A DNA stretch of 64,000 bases from Nitrospirota bacterium (GTDB taxonomy: Bacteria; Nitrospirota; 9FT-COMBO-42-15; HDB-SIOI813). The position numbers were made by a program, and so were the translations under genes. The DNA is taken from positions 1 through 64,000 of the forward strand of contig JADZCV010000010.1 in NCBI GenBank assembly GCA_020851375.1, written 5' to 3'. The notes below the pieces were generated by a model. The model did not search any database. It saw only the letters and a program-made list of their open reading frames with translations, and was not told where the DNA came from. Positions 6,277 through 14,420 of this stretch are shown in pieces (the first letter of the stretch is position 1; the number at the start of each line of letters is the position of its first letter).

Positions 6277-9180
6277 TCATTTGTAAATAAATCCCGGCCT
6301 GATAACCTTCACTATTGCAGGCAGGATAATAAGTGTCGCCAGAGAACTGGTTATCATGGCAACAGGTATAAGGAAGCCTTCCATGTGCAGGTAGTAACCG
6401 GTAAAGAGCAGGGTCAATCCACCTGCTGACAACGCCAGTGCAACAAATATTATCGCCTTTCCGGCAGTCAGAAGGGTCCTTCTTATAGCCTCATCAGTAT
6501 GCACCTTCAGGTCATAAGGGCCGGCGCTGCCTGCTTCCTGTCTGCTTCGTCCTGAGACCTCTTCCCTGAGCCTGTAAATAAGATAAATTGAGTAGTCAGC
6601 GCCGAAGCCGACTGCCATTGCAGAGATGGCGGCTGTGCCTACACCAAGCCCTATCCCGAAAAGTCCCAGAACACCAAAGTTAGTAAGGACTGCAATGCCA
6701 AGGGGCAGTAAGACGAGGATACCACCGACCGGCGACCTCAACACAATAGATGTAATTACAAATACGATGCCTGCAATCTGAAGTATGTTCCAAATCTTTC
6801 CGGCTACCATGGTCTGGTTAAGCGCCATCATTACAGGTATGCTGCCTGCAACGCCAACCTTAATACCAGGCGGAAAGCCCTCCCCATTATCACCCCCTGA
6901 ATATTTATCTACAATTGAAATCAGCTTCTGACCAAGCTCAGTGCTGTCATCCCGCAGAAACACCCATATCACGCTTTTCTGATACTGATAGTCGAGGAAG
7001 CGGTTCATTTCTCCATTTGAGCCTGAAAGCGAGAACAGGAACAGGAATTCAGAAATAGTGGCCCGTGAGTCAGGGATGGTGCGGTACGCAGGATCACCTC
7101 CGTGCATGCTCTGGTTTGTGGCCTTTACATAATCCACATATGACTGGGTCTTTCCGACCTCAGGGACAGACTCTATCTCCTTCTGCAGGTTCTCTATTGC
7201 ATGCAAAACAGCCGGGTCTTTAAGTGAATCAGGCTCCTGTCCTTCAAGGTAAATGTAGAATGTCGCTGTGCCACCAAAGTATTTGTTCAGCGCTGCATCA
7301 TCCTTCCTGAATTGTGTGGACTCAAAGAAGAGGCTTTTAAGGCTGTTTGTGACAGTAAGCCTGTTAATACCGTATAAAGAGATGGCTGCTACTACAATCA
7401 GGCCAATCCAGACAAGCCAACTGCGCGTAGTTACCAGCCGCGAGATGGCAAGGAGGAATCTGTCAAGAAGCCCCCCGTCTTCCACTGTATGCTCCCTGCT
7501 GCCTGCGACCTTCTTTGGCGGCTTCATCAATGACCTTGCCGCAGGAATAAATGTCATCTCAAGGACAAGGGCGCTCAATATGCCAAAGGCCGTAAAAAGA
7601 CCGAAGGACTGGAAGGTCTTTAGTTTGAATGTCAGCAGGGACGCAAAGCTCGCTGCTGCAACGAGTCCTGCTGTAATCATGACAGGGCCGATCTTTGTCA
7701 GGGATTCAACGACAGCCTGTTTTGAGGCATCCCTTCCCCAGTGGGTGCTGCCTTCAATCCCCCCTAACCCCCCTTTTTCAAAGGGGGGGATGGGGGGATT
7801 TTCACCTGCCACACCATATTTCCCTAATTCTTCATAATATCTCTTCAAGATCTGCACCGAATGCCCGGCAGCAACAGCAAGGATAAGTATGGGCGTCATC
7901 ATATTCCATGGATCAAGTGGTATCTTAAATACCCCCATCAGGCCGACAGCCCATACTACGCTGAGAAGGGCGCATATGATGGGCAGTATCATCCCCTGTA
8001 TGCTCCTGAAGGCAAGATAGAGGATGAACATTATTATGACAACAGCCACAGGATAAATGTAATGGCTCATTCTAAGCGAATCAGCCTCAAGGAATGAGAG
8101 CGCCACAGGAAGACCGCCAACATATATTTCAGTATTGGCATCCTTATACTTGTTTACTATATCAAGAACCTTGCTGTATATCTTTGAGTCGCTGACATAC
8201 CACTGCTCCCAGTCAGCCGCACCCTGACCTGCCTGCCAGCCGCTATCACCTCCGGCAGGCCATTTGGCATCTCCGCCGCCGCCCGCTGCCGGCCACTTGC
8301 CTTCCTGGCCCTGTTGTGTCCCTGCGCCCTGTCCGGCATCCTCAACCGGAGGTGACGCGCCCTGCTGTTCTGCTGCCGGCCTGGTTCCGGCAGGAGCACT
8401 GCCCTCTCCCCCCTTGCCCCCCCCGCCTTTCTGCCACTTCTTCCAGTCTTCCTGGGCATAGGCAGAAGACACGATACTTAATTTACCATTATCATCCATC
8501 ATGTTATTCTGAAATTGTTTCAGAAGCTCATGTCCCTGCTTCGTTTGAGACCCTGAAGCAAGTTCAGGGTGACGAACCGGGCTGTCATATACCTTTGTCA
8601 GCCTCCCGGCATTGTTCGTATTATCTTCTGCCTTGCCTTGCTTCTCCTGCCAGTTGCTGTCTCCCCCCCTGAAGTCGAGTATTATTGCTGCTACAGTCCC
8701 GTCCGCGGATATCAGACTGTTAATAAACGCAGGGTTTGAATAGACTCGCTCTTTTAATTTCTTCATGCCCTCAGGTGTGTATTCTATCCCATCGAGAAGG
8801 CTGTTGATTTCAAGCGAATCCCCCTCGGCCTTGACCACCTTTACCTTGCGGTCTGCAATGCTCACAACGTTGTTTTCCAGTATGCCGGGCAGTGTCTTAA
8901 CCTCTTCAGTTATCTTCCGTATCTTTTCTATATCTGCCGGGTTGAATATGTCACCATCTTTGGACGCAACCCCGATCAGCACAACACGGCTCCCGCCGAA
9001 CTGCTTTTCTATCTCATTATTCAGCTTTACATACGGATGGTCCTGAGGAAGCAGGGCCTTTGGATCAAGCACCATATGGAGTCCTGATATCTGAAAGGCA
9101 AAGAAGACCGTGATGAACACAGCCAGCAGGATAGTGGTCACCGGGAAACGGACAATACGTTCTATGTGTTTGCGAAGCAT
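6277..9180 (-). CDS. RND/MMPL-family inner-membrane exporter with low-complexity and repeat-derived insertions
   Basis: 967 residues. One N-terminal helix (about 13-33), a periplasmic domain with KALLPQDHPYVKLN (an RND/HpnN/SSD-type signature), a block of helices from about 375 to 560 including a GH-containing helix (LILAVAAGHSVQILKRYY), a second periplasmic domain, and a second helix block with FGADYSIYLIYRL. That is the two-repeat plan of RND lipid exporters. Three unusual segments interrupt it: residues 201-227 encoded by a dispersed repeat (PVRHPELASGSQTKQGHELL), 244-327 W/G/K-rich (WKKWQKGGGGK, GKWPAAGG, AKWPAGG), and 460-476 encoded by a family B repeat (NPPIPPFEKGGLGG). It follows a DUF1302-like barrel and a LolA-like protein, suggesting export of a lipid or hopanoid-type molecule; the cargo is unknown. 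Confidence 0.85.
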   Translation of the reverse strand: MLRKHIERIVRFPVTTILLAVFITVFFAFQISGLHMVLDPKALLPQDHPYVKLNNEIEKQFGGSRVVLIGVASKDGDIFNPADIEKIRKITEEVKTLPGILENNVVSIADRKVKVVKAEGDSLEINSLLDGIEYTPEGMKKLKERVYSNPAFINSLISADGTVAAIILDFRGGDSNWQEKQGKAEDNTNNAGRLTKVYDSPVRHPELASGSQTKQGHELLKQFQNNMMDDNGKLSIVSSAYAQEDWKKWQKGGGGKGGEGSAPAGTRPAAEQQGASPPVEDAGQGAGTQQGQEGKWPAAGGGGDAKWPAGGDSGWQAGQGAADWEQWYVSDSKIYSKVLDIVNKYKDANTEIYVGGLPVALSFLEADSLRMSHYIYPVAVVIIMFILYLAFRSIQGMILPIICALLSVVWAVGLMGVFKIPLDPWNMMTPILILAVAAGHSVQILKRYYEELGKYGVAGENPPIPPFEKGGLGGIEGSTHWGRDASKQAVVESLTKIGPVMITAGLVAAASFASLLTFKLKTFQSFGLFTAFGILSALVLEMTFIPAARSLMKPPKKVAGSREHTVEDGGLLDRFLLAISRLVTTRSWLVWIGLIVVAAISLYGINRLTVTNSLKSLFFESTQFRKDDAALNKYFGGTATFYIYLEGQEPDSLKDPAVLHAIENLQKEIESVPEVGKTQSYVDYVKATNQSMHGGDPAYRTIPDSRATISEFLFLFSLSGSNGEMNRFLDYQYQKSVIWVFLRDDSTELGQKLISIVDKYSGGDNGEGFPPGIKVGVAGSIPVMMALNQTMVAGKIWNILQIAGIVFVITSIVLRSPVGGILVLLPLGIAVLTNFGVLGLFGIGLGVGTAAISAMAVGFGADYSIYLIYRLREEVSGRSRQEAGSAGPYDLKVHTDEAIRRTLLTAGKAIIFVALALSAGGLTLLFTGYYLHMEGFLIPVAMITSSLATLIILPAIVKVIRPGFIYK
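7756..7802. repeat. Family B palindromic repeat inside the RND coding region
   Basis: AATCCCCCCTAACCCCCC followed by TTTTTCAAAGGGGGG and its complement: same layout as intergenic copies at 13168, 30157, 31247 and 50073. In frame it encodes ENPPIPPFEKGGLGGIE. It falls in a loop before the next conserved helix, with no frameshift. Confidence 0.85.
8501..8590. repeat. Dispersed-type repeat with internal CCTGAA..TTCAGG dyad, in frame inside the RND gene
   Basis: Minus-strand GTCACCCTGAACTTGCTTCA is followed by GGGTCTC and, after a spacer, CTTCTGAAACAATTTCAGAA. In frame it encodes VRHPELASGSQTKQ. I recognise this peptide as the translation of a common bacterial intergenic repeat rather than of any RND domain. 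It is the only copy I see in the window. Confidence 0.65.
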
Positions 9181-9194
9181 GTAATCACTCCTTG

Positions 9195-10958
9195 TTAAAA
9201 GCTGTACTTTATCTCCATATACGCCCTGTCGTCATCGTCAAAGTATCCGAAGAAATTAAGCCTGCCAGGATCAGGGCCGGGATCTCCCGAGAATATATCA
9301 ACCCCAAAAAGCAATGTTACCTTATCTGTATATCTGTATTCAAGCTTTGGCCTGAAAAGATATTCATGCCTGTTTAACAGCGATATAGCAAGCAATTGCG
9401 GAACCATAGTCCCGTAGCGAATCTCTTTCCTCGCAAATATGGATGCCGCGTCCTCATGCCTGGCCTGCTGTATCTCTTTCGTGTGATGTAAGATTATATC
9501 CTGTGAAAAGTTCACGGATATATCTGTCCCGTATAGAACCGTCTTCACGCCAACTACGTGCTTGACATAGTCGCGCTGTATTTCCCCGAATTTTATCTCC
9601 GGCGATGTACACTCTGTGCAGGTACCCCAGTATTTGCCATCCACATATGCAAATTCTCCCTCAAGGACTATCTTGCCAAAGCTCTTTGCAACTCCTGCCC
9701 CGTATGATTGAAGACGCCTGAATACAGGGAAAAATGTCACGTCAGGCGATATGCCGAGGTTCCCAAGACCGAGACCTGAGACAGACCTGAAGGCAGCAGG
9801 GAAGTCATCCCACTGGTTGAAGTATGCGACTGCAAATTCATATCCCTTTACCATGCCGGAAACCCTGAGCCCGCCTTCGCTGTTCTTCAGGTTCCTCGGC
9901 ACCTTTTTGAGGTCAGGAAGTGTCTGAAACTGTGACCACTCAGACCGCAATGGGGCAGGCTTGTGCCCCCTGACATCCGGCACCCAGAGGCCCTCGATTG
10001 TCAGCGGACCTAAATAATAATCCCCCTTTACCATCCAGAGCGGTATGTACCTGTCAGACACATCCCGCAATATATGCTCTGTAAAGTCGAGGGGGTTTAC
10101 CTCATCAAGAATACGCCAGCCCTCAACTATTCCCCATCTTATTATCTGCTTCCCTATCCTGAAGTCCATATTACGCAGAAAGACATCAACATATAATTCC
10201 CTGACATCTATGCCGTAATTATCAACCTTAATTTCTCTCAGGTTTTTTATATCCGGTTCAGGTTCGCCGGGAGCAGGAGGTTCAATAAAGGCAAACGCCT
10301 TCATGGGGGCTATCGTCCCGACATCGTTGACATCATACGCAAGGTCATAATAAGACCATATTCTCGCTGTCAGCCGGACATCGCTGTTAAATGAATAGGA
10401 AGGTTCAAGCTGTAAGATATTCAGTATCTTGGAAAAGACCGCAGGGGTAACATATCTGTATGCAATCTCACTCTTAAAATATCCCCTTAATTCAATTTTT
10501 TTAAGGAAATCTTCATTTATCCTTGTAAGTAACCCGCGTGACGGCGGAGGGGCTTCTGCCGGTATTACCATAGTCCCTTCCTGAGGAGGCAAGGGAAGCG
10601 CTTCTTCAAATCCCCCCTCACCCCCCTTTTCTAAAGGGGGGACGGGAGGGGGGATTTCGGAAATTGCAGGACCTTCCGGACGACTTTCCTCTAAGGGCTT
10701 CTGTTCCGGCCCTTCTACCGGGGTCTCTTTAGTCGCTTCAGTACCGGCTGTATTCCCGTCCGATGGGTTTGACTGAGTCTCAACGGACACATCCGGCGCA
10801 GGTGAAATAACATCAGGCGCTTTTTCTGCTGTCTCTTCACCACTGCTTACAGCAGGATTAACAACAAGAAAAAGCACGCAAAGTATGAGAAATAAACAAT
10901 GAGACAATACCCTGTGTTTATCCCTTAAAACTGATTTAATTGATGACACGTGAAGCAA
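9195..10958 (-). CDS. DUF1302-like outer-membrane beta-barrel protein
   Basis: 587 residues. Hydrophobic signal (HCLFLILCVLFLVVNPA), then a low-complexity P/E/T-rich stretch to about residue 140 that contains a family B repeat in frame (EIPPPVPPLEKGGEGG, residues 101-116). From about 150 it is barrel-like: RGYFKSEIAYRYV, DVFLRNMDFRIGKQIIRWG, GRLNFFGYFDDDDRAYMEIKYSF at the end (aromatic C-terminus). RIGKQxIxWG and NPLDFTEH are motifs I associate with DUF1302 barrels. These often sit beside RND pumps and LolA/DUF1329-like proteins, exactly as here. The start is uncertain: 10958 is TTG, and a GTG four codons on is equally possible. It would be the outer-membrane partner of the RND pump. Confidence 0.75.
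   Translation of the reverse strand: MLHVSSIKSVLRDKHRVLSHCLFLILCVLFLVVNPAVSSGEETAEKAPDVISPAPDVSVETQSNPSDGNTAGTEATKETPVEGPEQKPLEESRPEGPAISEIPPPVPPLEKGGEGGFEEALPLPPQEGTMVIPAEAPPPSRGLLTRINEDFLKKIELRGYFKSEIAYRYVTPAVFSKILNILQLEPSYSFNSDVRLTARIWSYYDLAYDVNDVGTIAPMKAFAFIEPPAPGEPEPDIKNLREIKVDNYGIDVRELYVDVFLRNMDFRIGKQIIRWGIVEGWRILDEVNPLDFTEHILRDVSDRYIPLWMVKGDYYLGPLTIEGLWVPDVRGHKPAPLRSEWSQFQTLPDLKKVPRNLKNSEGGLRVSGMVKGYEFAVAYFNQWDDFPAAFRSVSGLGLGNLGISPDVTFFPVFRRLQSYGAGVAKSFGKIVLEGEFAYVDGKYWGTCTECTSPEIKFGEIQRDYVKHVVGVKTVLYGTDISVNFSQDIILHHTKEIQQARHEDAASIFARKEIRYGTMVPQLLAISLLNRHEYLFRPKLEYRYTDKVTLLFGVDIFSGDPGPDPGRLNFFGYFDDDDRAYMEIKYSF
10608..10657. repeat. Family B palindromic repeat inside the DUF1302-like gene
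   Basis: AAATCCCCCCTCACCCCCCT, then TTTCTAAAGGGGGG and its near-complement ending GGGGGGATTT. Lies in frame in the disordered region after the signal peptide. Confidence 0.85.
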
Positions 10959-10962
10959 AAAA

Positions 10963-11769
10963 TTACGGCCCCTCTCCTCTTCTCAGCAATCTTTCGGTAA
11001 AGAGGTCGTCACGCAGCCCGTTATTTATTTTAATATTGCTCATCTCAAATATTGTAGAGTGGCCTGTCTGTAAATTCTTTACAGTTGCATCCTTCCATAT
11101 CCACAGGTCTCCGCTCTTCTGCCACTGTATGGTCTGGGTCTTAAGAGGTTCCTTTTTATGGTCAAAATATTCGATCCTGATGGCACGCCATTCATCTTTC
11201 AGTATCCAGAATGTCCGCTTGCTGTAGGCTGCTCCCTCCTCCCTGGGGGTACTTTCAACAACGTAGCAGGTGTTCTTGTCGCATGGTTTCTCTCCGAGAA
11301 ACTTATGTTCATCCTCATCAATCCTTCTCTGTCCCATATCAGCAAAGGTGAGGTCTGATCCCATGAATGCATCGTTCTGGTCGCGGCTTGACACTGTGCT
11401 GACCTTTCTGAGGGACGGGAGATATAACCAGAGGCCGTCTGTTTTCCCTTCCTGTGCATAATCCCAGATTAGAAAACCTGTGCCTTTGACGTCCGGAGGA
11501 AAATCAGTAAAGAACAGTGTCTTACTGTAAAAACCGTCCTTTCCTCTGTAGTTTTTCCAGTAGCGGGAAGTAACGATCTTTCTCTCCTGTCCCTGTGCTG
11601 AGATAAGCCGCAGGGTTACAGTTGACTTCTGGTCATCACCCTGTGGAAGTTCATCCACCTTTTTCATGATGTCAAGGCCGGAAAGCGCCGCCTGTGAGGC
11701 AGACGGCCATACCATTGCCAGCGCAATGATGAGAGAAACACCAGCAACAAACACCTTCTTAATACCCAT
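10963..11769 (-). CDS. LolA-like outer-membrane lipoprotein-sorting-type protein
   Basis: 268 residues from ATG at 11769, chosen over a GTG at 11787 because AAAGGAG lies 8 bases before the ATG. Signal peptide MGIKKVFVAGVSLIIALAMV to SQA. The mature part has the DIMKKVDELPQGDDQKSTVTL opening (split here by my reading at about residue 33) and later LWLYLPSLRKVSTVS, FMGSDLTFADM and EYFDHKKEPLKTQ. These are hallmarks of the LolA-like family (PF17131) found next to RND exporters. A half-barrel of this type would carry a lipid or lipoprotein across the periplasm from the pump to the barrel partner. Stop and next start are almost adjacent (about 4 bases), so the three genes are one operon. Confidence 0.85.
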   Translation of the reverse strand: MGIKKVFVAGVSLIIALAMVWPSASQAALSGLDIMKKVDELPQGDDQKSTVTLRLISAQGQERKIVTSRYWKNYRGKDGFYSKTLFFTDFPPDVKGTGFLIWDYAQEGKTDGLWLYLPSLRKVSTVSSRDQNDAFMGSDLTFADMGQRRIDEDEHKFLGEKPCDKNTCYVVESTPREEGAAYSKRTFWILKDEWRAIRIEYFDHKKEPLKTQTIQWQKSGDLWIWKDATVKNLQTGHSTIFEMSNIKINNGLRDDLFTERLLRRGEGP

Positions 11770-11784
11770 ATTTTGTTCTCCTTT

Positions 11785-11990
11785 CACTCGAAAATACTCC
11801 TAAGTACCCGTCATTCCCGCGGAACCTGTCCCCTCAGGATTTTTCACCCGTCATTCCCACGCAAGTGGGAATCCAGAATCAGGCCATCAGTCTGGATTCC
11901 CGCTTTCGCGGGAATGACGTTTTCATGAACCCTGGTGAGCCCTGACCTGTGAGCGTGCCGAACAGTCGAAGGGCTCATGACGGTTCATCA
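11785..11990. repeat. Family A dispersed repeat upstream of the LolA/DUF1302/RND operon
   Basis: Holds CGTCATTCCCGCGGAACCTG, ATTCCCACGCAAGTGGGAAT and ATTCCCGCTTTCGCGGGAAT hairpins and the GGGCTCATGACGGTTCATC tail. Its end reads TTAGGAGTATTTTCGAGTG on the minus strand, the same AGGAG-N9-GTG cassette seen elsewhere. Here the real ATG with its own RBS follows a few codons later. Confidence 0.9.
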
Positions 11991-12105
11991 GCAAAAAAAA
12001 CGGATAGATTAACACTGCCTCTATCCGTTCACAAAGATGCCTGAACTAATCTATCTGACTTCTGATTTCCTACTCATTGCTCATCTCTCATTGCTCACTA
12101 CTTTT
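11788..12105. other. 318-base intergenic region: repeat plus terminator
   Basis: Contains the family A repeat and the minus-strand terminator listed separately. The remaining bases 12030-12105 hold only a short direct repeat (CTCATTGCTCATCTCTCATT) and no gene. Confidence 0.8.
11993..12028 (-). terminator. Intrinsic terminator after the O-methyltransferase gene
   Basis: On the minus strand ACGGATAGA pairs with TCTATCCGT around an 11-base loop, followed by a run of T residues (plus strand gcaaaaaaaa). It lies about 80 bases past the methyltransferase stop, separating it from the LolA operon. Confidence 0.85.
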
Positions 12106-13134
12106 TTATGGCTTAATTGCTGTAATTACAGTAAATGGGCTCCACTCTGCAAGAGGTTTTTGTGCTACATTCCTGAAACCTGCCTCCTGAAGCCACCCTG
12201 CAATCTCCTTGTCTGAGTATGCTGCGCCTGCAGGTGTATGGATAAGCTGATTAACCCCGATCAGGGCTGAAAGCGCAGGACCTGTTTTGTCAGCATTTAG
12301 CATCTGCTCCTGCACTATCAGGAGTCCTCCGCTTACCATTGAATCAAATGCCTTCTTAAAAGACCTTATATTTACCTCAGGTGATTCCTGGTTCATCATT
12401 GAAGAGAAGAGAACTGCATCATGCCCTGAACCAAAGCTGTCTTTTAGATAATCCCCCTGACTGGTCGTAACCTTTTCCTCTGCATTAAACATCTTTATGA
12501 TCTCTTTTGTAATCTTCAGGGTCTGTGGAAGGTCAAATACGATACCCTTAAGTCCGGGTGTCTTGTTGCATAGGAAAATAGTAAAGGTGCCCGGGCCGCC
12601 GGCAATGTCGCAGAGCTGCTTTCTGCCGCCAAGGTCAATAGTGTCTGCAAGCAGGTATGCCTGGCCCACGGCGCGGTGGTGCATACCCATTATGTAATTT
12701 CTTGTTGTATCTTCATTTATATCGTGAGGCTTGTGAACTGAGGGCTTTCCGGTGACTACTGATTCAGGGAGGCCGAGCCATGCAGTATACCAATCGTCAA
12801 ACATTGACACAATACCGCCCTGGTATCTCTCCCGCCCCCTGACCAGAAATGCGCTTGACACCTCTGTGTTTGAGTACTTGTCATCTATCCTCTTCAACAG
12901 GTCAAGTGACGTGCATGCTATCAGTAATATCTCAAGGCCGCGCCTGTCTGCATTGCAGTCCCGCGCAAGCTCTTCAGCAGAAACCTGGCGCCCTTCAAGC
13001 TTTGTAAACAGCTCGAGGCGGTTTGCGGCATGCAATACCCTGGAACTCCAGTAGGCAGAGGCAATCTTCATCACTGCCATGAAATCCGGACCGCTGCTAT
13101 CCCATGCACCCTCTTTCCTGGTTTGCTCTCCCAT
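12106..13134 (-). CDS. SAM-dependent O-methyltransferase (class I, dimerisation-domain type)
   Basis: 342 residues from the second of two tandem ATGs, placed 5-6 bases after AAGGAGGG. Residues about 15-100 form the winged-helix/dimerisation domain (SSRVLHAANRLELFTKL, LLIACTSLDLLKR). The Rossmann SAM domain starts at motif I LCDIAGGPGTFTIFL and continues with KGIVFDLPQTL and HDAVLFSSMMNQ. This is the layout of hydroxyneurosporene/acetylserotonin O-methyltransferase and BchU/CrtF-like enzymes (PF00891 with a dimerisation domain). The substrate is unknown; a carotenoid, quinone or other aromatic/polyene is typical. It is upstream of the lipid-export module but separated by a terminator, so a shared pathway is only suggested by position. 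Confidence 0.8.
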   Translation of the reverse strand: MGEQTRKEGAWDSSGPDFMAVMKIASAYWSSRVLHAANRLELFTKLEGRQVSAEELARDCNADRRGLEILLIACTSLDLLKRIDDKYSNTEVSSAFLVRGRERYQGGIVSMFDDWYTAWLGLPESVVTGKPSVHKPHDINEDTTRNYIMGMHHRAVGQAYLLADTIDLGGRKQLCDIAGGPGTFTIFLCNKTPGLKGIVFDLPQTLKITKEIIKMFNAEEKVTTSQGDYLKDSFGSGHDAVLFSSMMNQESPEVNIRSFKKAFDSMVSGGLLIVQEQMLNADKTGPALSALIGVNQLIHTPAGAAYSDKEIAGWLQEAGFRNVAQKPLAEWSPFTVITAIKP

Positions 13135-13167
13135 CATCCCTCCTTGTTCACTCGAAAATCCCTGTTC

Positions 13168-13302
13168 AAATCCCCCCTCTCCCCCCTTTATTAAAGGGGG
13201 GAGCTGATTTCCCTTTTTTATAAAGAGAAGAATTACTTTCCCCCTTTGTAAGGGGTGGAAACTGATTTCCCCCTTTATAAAGGGGGACTAAGGGGGATTT
13301 TC
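13168..13302. repeat. Family B repeat cluster (three hairpin copies)
   Basis: Successive CCCCCCTTTATTAAAGGGGG, TTTCCCCCTTTATAAAGGGG and similar hairpins between AAATCCCCCC and GGGGGATTTT ends. The same array type, in the opposite orientation, lies at 30157-30284 and again at 50073-50238. Confidence 0.9.
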
Positions 13303-13371
13303 ATCTGCCTTTGTGAGCCCTGGCTCATGAAGGTTCACCTGAAAATCCCTCTATTCCCGGAATTTCTTTAA

Positions 13372-13731
13372 TTAATGCTTATGGGCGTGCTCATGGCCAT
13401 GCGGATGTTCGTGTCCGTGTCCATGTTCATGGCCATTATTGCCTTCCTCTTCACCTTCGAACTTGCTTCTCTGTACCATATCAACCTCATTAATAAGTTG
13501 AATCAGCAGAGCTGCATGGCCTTTCTGCTCTTCTATAATATGTTCGAGGGTGTGTACTATGTCATCAGCTGCAGAAAACTCCGCTCCTGACATTATCGCC
13601 CTCTGATGTTCCAGTTTGTTTACTAACTGAAGCACCTCTCCAAGGTCATTCCTTAAATCGGCCGCTGCCTTCTCTTCATTGGTAAGCGTACCATGCGCTG
13701 CGTGACTGTGTCCTCCTGCTGTACTGCACAT
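13372..13731 (-). CDS. Small helical protein with histidine-rich metal-binding tail
   Basis: 119 residues. Starts MCSTAGGHSHAAHG, then a helical body (ADLRNDLGEVLQLVNKLEHQ, HTLEHIIEEQKGHAALLIQL) and a terminal GHEHGHGHEHPHGHEHAHKH. RBS GAAAGGAGAA is placed 6-7 bases before the ATG. There is no signal peptide, so it is probably cytoplasmic. His tails of this type bind Ni, Zn, Co or Cu in chaperones and storage proteins; no family is recognised. The body has the two-helix look of ferritin-like or four-helix proteins, which is only an impression. It lies between the Mo-cofactor/FmdE block and the methyltransferase. Confidence 0.75.
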   Translation of the reverse strand: MCSTAGGHSHAAHGTLTNEEKAAADLRNDLGEVLQLVNKLEHQRAIMSGAEFSAADDIVHTLEHIIEEQKGHAALLIQLINEVDMVQRSKFEGEEEGNNGHEHGHGHEHPHGHEHAHKH

Positions 13732-13790
13732 TGTTGTTTCTCCTTTCGTCTGTTGATGTTAACATTTGGGGTGGATAGTCCACCCTGTAC

Positions 13791-14420
13791 CTATACCTTA
13801 TTTCCTCCCGGCAGGTGGCCGAGGTAAATCAGGTTGACAGCGCTGTTGCCATAGTCAACCCTCGTTGCAGAACCAGGATGTATCTGTAACTGCCTGTAAT
13901 AAATCAGTGGTATATTGAGCGCCTCAGTTACAGCAACCCTTATCGGGCCTGTATGAGAAACTATGATGACCTTTTTTCCCCTGTACTCCTGTAGTGCCAA
14001 TTGTAGCACACTGTTTACCCTTTTTTGCAAGTCGTATATCGTCTCACCGCCTTCAGGGGTGTAGCTGGCAGGGTCCGCCTTCCACTTACTCAGCCCTTCA
14101 GGGTATTTCTCTGCTATTTCACCAAAGGTAAGCCCATCCCAGATCCCAAAGCACCTTTCCTTCAGCTCATCGAATATCTTATACTCTATTCCGAGAGAGT
14201 TGACAATAGGGGCGGCTGTCTCTCTGGTCCTCGCTGAAGGACTTACCAGAATGGCTGAAACATCACTCCCCTTTACCCATGTCCCCAGGTTCGCCGCATG
14301 GGCGCGTCCTCCCTCGTTAAGTGCCGGACCGTTATCTCCTTTATATATCCTGTCTTCAGGATAATCAGTGCTTCCGTGCCTGACGAAAATAATACTTGTT
14401 GACGGTTCCTTATAGCGCAT
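13791..14420 (-). CDS. Histidine phosphatase family protein (phosphoglycerate mutase-like)
   Basis: 209 residues. The catalytic RHG motif is at FVRHGSTDYPEDRIYKG, followed by LVSPSARTRETAAPIVNSLG, ERCFGIWDGLTFGEI and the second catalytic His in VIIVSHTGPIRVAV. This is the complete set of the branch 1 histidine phosphatase superfamily (CobC, PhoE, GpmB-like). The exact substrate cannot be told. Its ATG overlaps the end of fmdE by 11 bases, so the two are translated as a pair. Confidence 0.85.
   Translation of the reverse strand: MRYKEPSTSIIFVRHGSTDYPEDRIYKGDNGPALNEGGRAHAANLGTWVKGSDVSAILVSPSARTRETAAPIVNSLGIEYKIFDELKERCFGIWDGLTFGEIAEKYPEGLSKWKADPASYTPEGGETIYDLQKRVNSVLQLALQEYRGKKVIIVSHTGPIRVAVTEALNIPLIYYRQLQIHPGSATRVDYGNSAVNLIYLGHLPGGNKV

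Noticed and set aside
7268-7837. 189-residue open frame antisense to the RND gene
   Set aside because: Antisense shadow of a clear RND coding region, low-complexity composition, no RBS or family resemblance.
8157-8461. Open frames on both strands over the W/G/K-rich insert
   Set aside because: They arise from GC-biased low-complexity coding sequence; the RND frame runs through without a break.
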